Positions 11,456-18,345 of a DNA stretch of 64,000 bases are shown here, in pieces. This DNA comes from CAVRQM01 sp963822705 (GTDB lineage Bacteria; Pseudomonadota; Alphaproteobacteria; Acetobacterales; Acetobacteraceae). The DNA is taken from NCBI GenBank assembly GCA_963822705.1, contig CAWGIX010000008.1, positions 62,001 through 126,000 on the forward strand, in the 5' to 3' direction. A program made the position numbers and the translations under genes. The first letter of the stretch is position 1, and every line of letters starts with the position of its first letter. Below the pieces are notes generated by a model. That model did not search any database. It saw nothing but the letters and a program-made list of their open reading frames with translations, and was not told the origin of the DNA.

Positions 11456-12571
11456 TTAGAAAATCCGCTCGCCCGCTTGCCACACGGCGCAGACTCGAAA
11501 ATCCGGGTCGAGTGCCACCATGTCGGCCCGGCACTCGGGCGCTAATCGCCCAACATGCCGCACGCCGGCACAAGATGCCGGCGTGTGCGTGGCCATGCGC
11601 AACGCGTCGCCGAGCGGAATGCCGCATAGCTGGACTGCGCGTTGCACGCACTCGGCCATGGTCACGTGTGCGCCCGCCAATGTACCGTCGGCTTTGGCGA
11701 GCCGGCCATCGACCACCGCGATGGCTTCGCCGTCCCACATGAACCGAGGCTCGGCGGCACCGACCGTGGGCATGCAGTCGGAGACCAGGAACAGCCGGTC
11801 CGGCCCCATGGCGTTGTGTGCGATCCGTACGCTCGCCGGATGCACGTGCAGGCCGTCGCAAATGATGCTCGCACAGGCGCGGCCATGCGCCAGGGCGGCG
11901 CCGACGCAGCCGGGGGCGCGCGAGCCGAACTGCGTCATGGCGTTGAACAGGTGCGTGAACCCGGCGACCCCCGCCTCCAGGGCAGCGCTGGCCTGCTCGA
12001 ATGTCGCGCCGGTATGTCCCGCAAAAACCGTAGCACCTGCCTGCGTCAGTTGCCTTACGCGCGGTTGCGGCAAAGTTTCCGGCGCCAGCGTCACGAGCCG
12101 CACGCCGGGATGCGGCGCGGATAGCAAGGCCGCGTCATCATCCTGCATAGGCCGGATGGAGCGCGCGGGATGGATGCCGCGGCGCTCGGCATTGATGAAC
12201 GGTCCTTCGATGTGCACGCCCAGCACGCCGGCCGTGCCGGCGTGCATCGCCGCGGCGGTCGCTTCCAGTGCCGCCGGGATTTTTTCCCGAGCGCTGATCA
12301 GGGTGGGCAGGAACGCCGTGGTGCCCAACTCCGCCAATCTGCGCGCGATCGCCTGGATGCCGTCCACCGTCGTGCTGTGGTTGAACAGAACACCGCCGGC
12401 CCCGTTCACCTGCAGATCGACAAATCCCGGGACCAGCAGCCAAGTTTGCGGCAAGCGCTCGCCCGCGCCGTCCGGCTGGAGCGACACGATCGAGCCGTTC
12501 TCGAATACCACGGCCGTGTCGTCGAGGAACCGGGTGCCGTCGAACAGGCGGCGCGCGCGAACGACGCTCAC
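11456..12571 (-). CDS. nagA: N-acetylglucosamine-6-phosphate deacetylase
   Basis: NagA removes the acetyl group from GlcNAc-6-P, a step of cell-wall sugar recycling. The 371-residue protein starts with GTG at 12571 (MSVVRARRLFDG). Amidohydrolase features appear in order: VPGFVDLQVNGAGG, GVHIEGPFINAERRG (metal Glu), VFAGHTGATFEQA (His), HLFNAMTQFGSRAPG (substrate loop), CDGLHVHP, and VSDCMPTVG with the catalytic Asp. The GTG start overlaps the murQ TGA stop by two bases (GTGA), showing translational coupling. MurQ makes GlcNAc-6-P from MurNAc-6-P, which this enzyme then uses. Confidence 0.93.
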   Translation of the reverse strand: MSVVRARRLFDGTRFLDDTAVVFENGSIVSLQPDGAGERLPQTWLLVPGFVDLQVNGAGGVLFNHSTTVDGIQAIARRLAELGTTAFLPTLISAREKIPAALEATAAAMHAGTAGVLGVHIEGPFINAERRGIHPARSIRPMQDDDAALLSAPHPGVRLVTLAPETLPQPRVRQLTQAGATVFAGHTGATFEQASAALEAGVAGFTHLFNAMTQFGSRAPGCVGAALAHGRACASIICDGLHVHPASVRIAHNAMGPDRLFLVSDCMPTVGAAEPRFMWDGEAIAVVDGRLAKADGTLAGAHVTMAECVQRAVQLCGIPLGDALRMATHTPASCAGVRHVGRLAPECRADMVALDPDFRVCAVWQAGERIF

Positions 12572-13458
12572 CGTCCGAGTTCCGCCAGTACTGCCCGCAG
12601 CCTCCCGCCGTGGCGGCCCAGGGCGCGCTCGGCCTCGCCCGCGTCAAGGCCGCTGACCAGCAGGACCGCGCGCTTGACGTTGCCGCCGCTCTGCGCCAGC
12701 GCCGCCTCCGCAACATCCGGCGTGCAGCCAGCAATCGCGATCAGCATGTCTTGTGCGCGCCTGCGGAGTTTGGCATTGCGCGGCTGCATGTCGATCATCA
12801 GCCCGTCATGCACATGGCCAAGGCGGGTCATCAGCAGCGTAGAAAAAAGGTTCAGAACAATTTTTTGGGCCGTGCCGGCTTTCAGCCTGGTCGACCCGGC
12901 AATCGGCTCGGGACCCGTTTCGACCAGTATCGGGTATTCGGACATCTCCAGCAGCGGCGAGTGGGCAACATTGGCGACGCCGATCGTGGTGGCGCCTCGC
13001 TCCCTTGCGGCGTTGACGCAGGCGAGGGTGAACGGGGTCCGTCCGCTCGCGGCCAAGCCGACCAGCACGTCGCCTGCACCGATGCCGGCGGATGCAACCT
13101 CGTGCTCCGCGCCCGCGGCATCGTCTTCGGCATCCTCTACGCTTTTTGCGAGCGACGCAATCCCGCCGGCCAGCAACAAAACGGTCCGGTCCGCGCTCCA
13201 GCCGAAAGTCGGCGTGAGCTCGGCTGCGTCTTGTGCGGCGATCCGCCCGGAAGTGCCGGCGCCCGCATACGCGAGACGTCCCCCGGCGTTGAGGCAAGGC
13301 CCCGAGGCCAGCACGGCGGTTTCGATGGATGCCAACGCAGCCTGCACGGCGGCGGCCGCCTCGGTTTGCGCTTCCCACAAGGAGCGTAGAATTTCTTCGG
13401 GCTCCCACGCATCGAGTCCGCGATAACGAGCGCTGGCGGTCTCGGTGGTGTGCGTCAT
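12568..13458 (-). CDS. murQ: N-acetylmuramic acid 6-phosphate etherase
   Basis: MurQ cleaves the lactyl ether of MurNAc-6-P to give GlcNAc-6-P and D-lactate during peptidoglycan recycling. I place the start at ATG 13458 (MTHTTETASARYRGLDAW); the frame remains open upstream but without family similarity. The 296 residues carry the SIS sugar-isomerase domain with GRLAYAGAGTSGRIA, the catalytic-Glu region around AAELTPTFG, VLVGLAASGRTPFT and AGTAQKIVLNLFSTLLMTR. The C-terminal helical domain (GCTPDVAEAALAQSGGNVK) is also present. It is coupled to nagA downstream. The gene faces away from the HU gene, leaving 138 bases for divergent promoters. Confidence 0.95.
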   Translation of the reverse strand: MTHTTETASARYRGLDAWEPEEILRSLWEAQTEAAAAVQAALASIETAVLASGPCLNAGGRLAYAGAGTSGRIAAQDAAELTPTFGWSADRTVLLLAGGIASLAKSVEDAEDDAAGAEHEVASAGIGAGDVLVGLAASGRTPFTLACVNAARERGATTIGVANVAHSPLLEMSEYPILVETGPEPIAGSTRLKAGTAQKIVLNLFSTLLMTRLGHVHDGLMIDMQPRNAKLRRRAQDMLIAIAGCTPDVAEAALAQSGGNVKRAVLLVSGLDAGEAERALGRHGGRLRAVLAELGR

Positions 13459-13596
13459 GCGGCAGCGCACCAATTCTCGTCGCTTGCAAGAAACCTTTTG
13501 CACGAAGCGACGGACGCTGTTAGGAGGCGCGCTTTGCCGAAGCTCGCTGCGACGCTTGCCGAGGTTGCTGCCGAACTCAGGAGGTTTTTCGCCCAA

Positions 13597-13866
13597 ATGT
13601 CGAAAGCGTTCATCGCGTCTGAAATCCAGAAATCGGCCAATCTGACCGGCACCGCATCCATGCAGGCGGCCGCCGACCTGATCGCGGCCATCGTGCGCGA
13701 GCTGAAGAAGAACCAAAAATTCACGCTGCCGAGTTTTGGCACGTTCACGGTGCGCAAGACCAAGGCCCGCAAAGGCCTGAATCCCCGCACCGGCGAGTTG
13801 ATCAGGGTCAGGGCCGGCAAGACCGTTCGTTTCAAGGCCTCGCCCACTCTGAAAACCAAGGTGTAG
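13597..13866 (+). CDS. HU/IHF-family DNA-binding protein
   Basis: An 89-residue nucleoid protein that bends and wraps DNA as a dimer. The start ATG 13597 (MSKAFIASEIQ) is preceded by CAGGAGG at 13579-13585; the longer upstream reading lacks family similarity. The fold is visible: a helical dimerisation half (to about residue 45), then LPSFGTFTVRKTKARKG and the DNA-inserting arm with NPRTGELIRV, and finally VRFKASPTLK. The residue ending the arm is Pro in NPRTGE, as in HU/IHF. Whether it is HU or a paralogue cannot be told. Confidence 0.92.
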   Translation: MSKAFIASEIQKSANLTGTASMQAAADLIAAIVRELKKNQKFTLPSFGTFTVRKTKARKGLNPRTGELIRVRAGKTVRFKASPTLKTKV

Positions 13867-13872
13867 GCGGAA

Positions 13873-13893
13873 GCGGCCGAAGAATCCGGCCGC
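13873..13893. terminator. candidate bidirectional terminator hairpin
   Basis: A perfect 7-bp GC stem (GCGGCCG / CGGCCGC) with a 7-base loop lies between the stops of the converging HU and parE genes. There is no T run on either side, so it is at best a weak intrinsic terminator or a transcript-end stabiliser. Confidence 0.4.
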
Positions 13894-13895
13894 AC

Positions 13896-15902
13896 CTAGA
13901 CGTCGACATCCGCCGCCTGCACCGAACGTGCACGCTCCTGGATGAACTGGAACCGCAGTTCCGGCCGGCGTCCCATCAGGTTTTCCACCATGGTGCTGGT
14001 CTGCTCGCGCGCCTCGGCGGGCACCAGCACGCGCAGCAGGGTGCGGCGGGCCGGGTCCATGGTGGTCTCCTTCAGGGCGCTGGGCGGCATCTCGCCCAGA
14101 CCTTTGAAGCGGCTCACGTCGATCTTTGCGCCGTTCTTGAATAATCGTTCCTTCGCGGCGCGATCGGCATCGTTCATCGCATAGACGGATTTGGCGCCCT
14201 GGGTCAGCCGGTACAGCGGCGGCTGCGCGAGGAACAGATGCCCACCCCGGATCAACTCCGGCAGCTCGCGGTAAAAAAACGTCATCAGCAGGGAGGCGAT
14301 GTGCGCGCCGTCCACATCGGCGTCGGTCATGATGATGACGCGGCCATAGCGTAGCCGCGAGCGCTCAAAGCGGTCGCCGACGCCGCAGCCGAGCGCCTCG
14401 ATGAGGTCGCGCAACTCGGCGTTCTGGCGGAGCTTTTCCGTGCTGGCGCTGGCGACGTTCAGGATCTTGCCCCGCAGCGGCAGGACCGCCTGGGTGGCGC
14501 GGTCGCGCGCCTGCTTGGCCGAACCGCCGGCACTGTCGCCTTCGACCAGAAAGATTTCTACGCGCCCGGCATCCTCCATCGTGCAATCGGCGAGTTTCCC
14601 GGGCAGGCGCAGTCGTCTGGTGGCGGACTTGCGCGGCGAGTCGCGCAGCTCCTTTCGGCGCAGCCGGTCCTCGGCGCGCTCCACGATCAGCCCCAGAAGT
14701 GCATCCGCATGGGCCGGATCGGCGGCCAGAAAATGGTCGAAGCGGTCGCGCAACGTGGTTTCCGTCAGGCGGGCCGCTTCCGGGCTGGACAGACGTTCCT
14801 TGGTCTGGCCCTGAAAATGCGGGTTGCGCAGGAAGATCGACAGTTTGGCGGCCAATCCGACGGCCACGTCGTCCGCGGTGATCTGGCCCGCGCGCTTGTT
14901 GCCCCGCTGTTCGCCCCAGGCGCGCAGACCGCGCAGCAAGGCGGCACGAAATCCGGCCTCGTGCGTGCCGCCCTGCGGGGTCGGCACGGTATTGCAGTAC
15001 CAATGCACGAAGCCGTCGTCCTGCTCCAGCCACGCGACCGCCCATTCCACTCGTCCCGCGCGTTCGCCGGCGAGGTCCGCCTCGCCCGCCCAGATGGCGC
15101 CGACGCGGGGCAGGCCCTCGGTGTCGGCATCCAGACTGTCGCGCAGTCCGCCCGGAAAATGCAGCACGGCTTCCGCCGGGACCGTGCCGTCCTTTACCAG
15201 CGACGGCTCACAGCGCCAGCGGATGGTGACGCCGCGGAACAAATATGCCTTTGAGCGGCACAGACGGTACAGCCGCGCCGGCGAGAACCGGTGCTCGCCA
15301 AAAATCTCCGGGTCGGGCGTGAAGCGCACCAGCGTGCCGCGCCGGTTCTGCACCGGACCCGCGTTGACCAGTTTCGTGCGCGGTTTTCCGCGCGCGTATT
15401 CCTGACGCCACAGCACGCGGTCGCGCGCCACCTCCACCTCCAGACGGGACGACAGCGCATTGACCACCGAACTGCCGACCCCGTGCAATCCGCCCGAGGT
15501 TTCGTAGACCTTACCGGAAAACTTGCCGCCCGAGTGCAGCGTGGTGAAAATCACTTCCAGAGCCGACAGGCTGCGGAATTTCGGGTGGGGGTCGACCGGG
15601 ATGCCGCGCCCGTTGTCGCGCACGGACAGGGTGGCCGCCGCCTCCAAGGTCACTTCAATGGTGCTGGCGTGCCCCGCCACTGCCTCGTCCATGGCATTGT
15701 CGAGAATCTCGGCGGCCAAATGGTGCAGGGCAGCTTCGTCGACGCCGCCGATAAACATGCCGGGCCGGCGCCGGACCGGCTCGAGCCCTTCCAGAACCTC
15801 GATGTCCTTGGCCGAATAGTCTTCCGAAGCCGCCGCCGCCGCGGCGCGCTCGGCCTTGCCGCCGCGCCGCGCCGCCGGGCTGCCGAACAGGTCGTCGTTC
15901 AT
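13896..15902 (-). CDS. parE: DNA topoisomerase IV subunit B
   Basis: ParE is the ATPase subunit that powers decatenation of daughter chromosomes with ParC. The 668-residue protein starts at 15902. It contains the GHKL ATPase (LDNAMDEAVAGHA, VRDNGRGIPVDPHPK, SGGLHGVGSSVVNALS), the transducer domain, and a TOPRIM domain (IFLVEGDSAGGSAKQARDR, IMTDADVDGAHIASL). The C-terminal signature MPPSALKETTMDPARRTLLRV is typical of ParE. Its length, without the long GyrB-type insertion, favours ParE over GyrB. No parC is visible nearby. Confidence 0.94.
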   Translation of the reverse strand: MNDDLFGSPAARRGGKAERAAAAAASEDYSAKDIEVLEGLEPVRRRPGMFIGGVDEAALHHLAAEILDNAMDEAVAGHASTIEVTLEAAATLSVRDNGRGIPVDPHPKFRSLSALEVIFTTLHSGGKFSGKVYETSGGLHGVGSSVVNALSSRLEVEVARDRVLWRQEYARGKPRTKLVNAGPVQNRRGTLVRFTPDPEIFGEHRFSPARLYRLCRSKAYLFRGVTIRWRCEPSLVKDGTVPAEAVLHFPGGLRDSLDADTEGLPRVGAIWAGEADLAGERAGRVEWAVAWLEQDDGFVHWYCNTVPTPQGGTHEAGFRAALLRGLRAWGEQRGNKRAGQITADDVAVGLAAKLSIFLRNPHFQGQTKERLSSPEAARLTETTLRDRFDHFLAADPAHADALLGLIVERAEDRLRRKELRDSPRKSATRRLRLPGKLADCTMEDAGRVEIFLVEGDSAGGSAKQARDRATQAVLPLRGKILNVASASTEKLRQNAELRDLIEALGCGVGDRFERSRLRYGRVIIMTDADVDGAHIASLLMTFFYRELPELIRGGHLFLAQPPLYRLTQGAKSVYAMNDADRAAKERLFKNGAKIDVSRFKGLGEMPPSALKETTMDPARRTLLRVLVPAEAREQTSTMVENLMGRRPELRFQFIQERARSVQAADVDV

Positions 15903-16000
15903 GCTGTGTTCCCGTCTCGGCCGGCACTCTATCGAGCCCCGTCCGCGCCGGGCAAGTTTTCGGGTTCTGCGGACCTACACTGTTTGGCTGCGAACGGGCG

Positions 16001-17023
16001 TCAGCGGATCGGCGGCGCGTATTGCAGACCGCCCTTGTTCCACAGCGCGTTGATGCCGCGCGGCACCCCCAGCACAGTGATGTTGCGGTCCCAGATCTCG
16101 CCGTAATTGCCGACCTGCTTGACGATATTGTACGCCCACTTGTTGTCGAGCCCCAGCGCCTTGCCCATGTCCCCTTCCACGCCCAGCAGACGGCGCACGT
16201 CGGGATTGGTGCTCGACAGCTGCTGGTCGACGTTGGCCTGGGTGACGCCCTCCTCCTCGGCGGTCAGTTGGGCGAAATAGCTCCAGCGCACGATATCGAA
16301 CCATTTGTCGTCGCCCTTGCGCACCATGTATGACAGCGGCTCCTTGCTGATGATCTCGGGCAGCAGCACGTAGTCGTCCTTGTTGGTCTGGGTGGCGCGG
16401 AACGTCGCCAGCGCCGAGCTGTCCGTGGAATAGGCGTCGCAACGGCCGGAGATGAAGGTGCGCTCCAGTTCGGCCCGGTCCTCGATCAGCACCGGGGTGA
16501 ATTTCAAATTGTTGTTGCGGAAATAGTCCGCAATGGCCAGTTCGGTGCTGGTTCCGGGCTGCACGCAAATAGTGGCCCCATCCATTTCCTTGGCGGATTT
16601 GACCCCGGCGCTTTTCTTTACCAAGAACCCGGTGCCGTCATAGTAGTTCACGCCCGCGAACAGGGCGCCCAGATTGGCTTCGCGCCCGAGTGTCCAGGTG
16701 GTGCTGCGGATCAGCACGTCGATTTCCCCGGATTGCAGGGCGGTAAAGCGGTTCTGGGTGGTCAGGTTGACAAACTTCAATTTCGTGGCGTCGCCGAGGG
16801 CTGCGGCCGCAACCGCACGGCAACTGTCGGCATCGAGGCCGCGCATCACGCCTTGGCTGTCCAGCAGCGAAAAGCCCGGCACGCCCCCGGCCACGCCACA
16901 GACCAACTGCCCGCGCGAGCGGATTGCGTCCAGCGTCACCGAGCCGGTGCCTTGGGCGTGTGCCGCGCCGGCTGCGGCCACCAATGTAACCGCGCAGCTA
17001 GCCATGGCAGTATGTCGCAGCAT
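16001..17023 (-). CDS. aapJ: general L-amino acid ABC transporter periplasmic binding protein (AapJ type)
   Basis: A periplasmic binding protein that would hand polar amino acids to an AapQMP importer. The start ATG 17023 (MLRHTAMASCAV) has GGGGAGAGGG upstream and opens a signal peptide cleaved after AAGAAHA. The mature protein shows SBP family 3 signatures: LDAIRSRGQLVCGVAGGVPGF, GLDADSCRAVAAAALGD, RFTALQSGEIDVLIR, and the AapJ-specific DRAELERTFISGRCDAYSTD. At 340 residues it has the usual length. No permease or ATPase gene lies beside it, so it is an orphan within this window and must work with components encoded elsewhere. Confidence 0.9.
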   Translation of the reverse strand: MLRHTAMASCAVTLVAAAGAAHAQGTGSVTLDAIRSRGQLVCGVAGGVPGFSLLDSQGVMRGLDADSCRAVAAAALGDATKLKFVNLTTQNRFTALQSGEIDVLIRSTTWTLGREANLGALFAGVNYYDGTGFLVKKSAGVKSAKEMDGATICVQPGTSTELAIADYFRNNNLKFTPVLIEDRAELERTFISGRCDAYSTDSSALATFRATQTNKDDYVLLPEIISKEPLSYMVRKGDDKWFDIVRWSYFAQLTAEEEGVTQANVDQQLSSTNPDVRRLLGVEGDMGKALGLDNKWAYNIVKQVGNYGEIWDRNITVLGVPRGINALWNKGGLQYAPPIR

Positions 17024-17070
17024 CGAGCCCTCTCCCCATCTTGCGCGAGGTGGTCCCCCGCTCCGTCCAC

Positions 17071-17099
17071 ACATTGCGGTCCGGCAGCCGCTCGTGCAA
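17071..17099 (-). promoter_or_regulatory. candidate sigma-70 promoter for aapJ
   Basis: On the minus strand TTGCAC (17099-17094) and CAATGT (17076-17071) are separated by exactly 17 bases and lie about 50 bases before the aapJ start. The -10 match is partial, so this is a plausible reading rather than a certain one. Confidence 0.35.
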
Positions 17100-17163
17100 T
17101 GGCAACCGCAGAGCGAAGCGGCCGGCGGGTGCCGACTCGCCTTTCGGATGTAGGCTTGAGCCG

Positions 17164-17586
17164 ATGCTGCATCTGGTAAAGCTGTGCGTGGGGGTCGCCG
17201 ACGTGGCCGAGCTGCGAGCCTGGCAGGTGCAGCGCGTGCGAAAGGATCCGCCGCTGCGGCACCTGACGCGCAACATGCCTCGCCGCGCGGCCGAGATCAC
17301 CGCCGCCGGCTCGCTGTATTGGGTGGTGCAGGGTGCGGTGGTGGTGCGCCAGCGCGTGGTCGACGTCCGGCCCGACCGGTTTTCGGACGGATCGGCCTGC
17401 GCGGCACTGGTGCTGGACCCAAATCTGGTCGCGGTGGAGGCACGAACGACGCGCCCGTTCCAAGGCTGGCGCTACCTGTCCCCCGATGCGGCGCCCGCCG
17501 ACGTCACGGAGCTGACGCGCCCGCAAGGTCTCGACGCGATGCCACACGCATTGCGGCGTGCCCTGCGGGACCTTTGCCTCGTCTGA
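17164..17586 (+). CDS. DUF1489 family protein
   Basis: A 140-residue protein of the DUF1489 family, which is widespread in Alphaproteobacteria and of unknown function. The chosen start ATG 17164 gives MLHLVKLCVGVADVAELRA, the conserved N-terminus. Other conserved features are THxRxxPRR-like HLTRNMPRRAAEI, GSLYWVVQGAVVVRQRV, GWRYLSPDAAPAD and the terminal LPxALRRALRDL-like segment. No signal peptide or membrane segment is seen. It stands between the divergent aapJ and the act operon, and a hairpin-rich leader separates it from actA. Confidence 0.85.
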   Translation: MLHLVKLCVGVADVAELRAWQVQRVRKDPPLRHLTRNMPRRAAEITAAGSLYWVVQGAVVVRQRVVDVRPDRFSDGSACAALVLDPNLVAVEARTTRPFQGWRYLSPDAAPADVTELTRPQGLDAMPHALRRALRDLCLV

Positions 17587-17615
17587 CTGCGATCAGCACG
17601 ACGAGAGGCCCGCAA

Positions 17616-17645
17616 CCCGGAGCGTGAATTCCCGTTCACGCCGGG
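17616..17645. promoter_or_regulatory. inverted repeat upstream of the act operon
   Basis: GCGTGAA and TTCACGC form an uninterrupted 7-bp inverted repeat around a 6-base spacer, extended by CCGG/CGGG outside after one bulged base. It is followed by no T run. It could end transcription of the DUF1489 gene or be an operator for the act-cox operon. Confidence 0.4.
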
Positions 17646-17656
17646 ACGCCGGTATG

Positions 17657-17675
17657 CCCCGGTGCCCGACCGGGG
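17657..17675 (+). promoter_or_regulatory. hairpin covering the actA ribosome-binding site
   Basis: CCCCGGT (17657-17663) and ACCGGGG (17669-17675) can form a 7-bp GC stem with a 5-base loop. The 3' arm contains the start of the GGGGAGG ribosome-binding site (17672-17678) of actA at ATG 17692. In RNA this stem would hide part of the site, so expression of the first respiratory gene may be controlled at translation. Confidence 0.4.
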
Positions 17676-17691
17676 AGGTGCGCCGCGGGCG

Positions 17692-18345
17692 ATGTCCGCC
17701 ATTTTCAAGCCGCGCAGCAACGCCTACGCGAAACTGTTTCTGGTTTGCGTTGCCGCGACGATGGCGGGGGGTGTCGGTTGGTGGTGGACATGGCCGCGCA
17801 CCGCCTACGCGCGGCGCCTCGGGTTCACGGTCGAGCAGCCGGTGCCGTTCAGCCATGAGCACCACGTAGCCGGACTCGGGATCGACTGCCGGATGTGTCA
17901 CAGCTCGGTGGAAATCTCGGCGCACGCAGGGATGCCGCCGACCTATACCTGCATGACCTGCCATTCGCAGATCTGGACCAACGCGGCGCTGCTGGCGCCG
18001 GTGCGCCAAAGCCTGGCGGACGGGAAACCGATCGAATGGAACCGCGTCACCAACCTGCCCGACTACGTCTATTTCAGACACGACATCCACATCGCCAAAG
18101 GCGTGGGGTGCCAGAGCTGCCATGGCGAAATCGCGACCATGCCGCTCACTTACAAGGCCCGCTCGCTCACCATGCAGTTTTGCCTGGATTGCCATCGCAA
18201 CCCGGGGCCGAACCTGCGTCCCGCCGATGCGATTTATGATACGCAATGGCACCGGACAAAGGACACTCCGTCGCCAAAGGCGCTGCTGGCGTTCTGGCAC
18301 GTGACCGACCGCAAGCTGACGGAGTGTTCGATATGTCACCGGTGA
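17692..18345 (+). CDS. actA: alternative complex III pentaheme cytochrome c subunit ActA
   Basis: ActA is the multiheme entry/exit subunit of alternative complex III, a quinol:cytochrome c oxidoreductase unrelated to bc1. The 217-residue protein has an N-terminal membrane anchor (about residues 14-35) and exactly five CxxCH heme sites: CRMCH, CMTCH, CQSCH, CLDCH and CSICH, the family number. The start ATG 17692 follows GGGGAGG. It is the first gene of an operon running through coxD, and it overlaps actB by 13 bases. The heme-carrying part should face the periplasm. Confidence 0.94.
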   Translation: MSAIFKPRSNAYAKLFLVCVAATMAGGVGWWWTWPRTAYARRLGFTVEQPVPFSHEHHVAGLGIDCRMCHSSVEISAHAGMPPTYTCMTCHSQIWTNAALLAPVRQSLADGKPIEWNRVTNLPDYVYFRHDIHIAKGVGCQSCHGEIATMPLTYKARSLTMQFCLDCHRNPGPNLRPADAIYDTQWHRTKDTPSPKALLAFWHVTDRKLTECSICHR

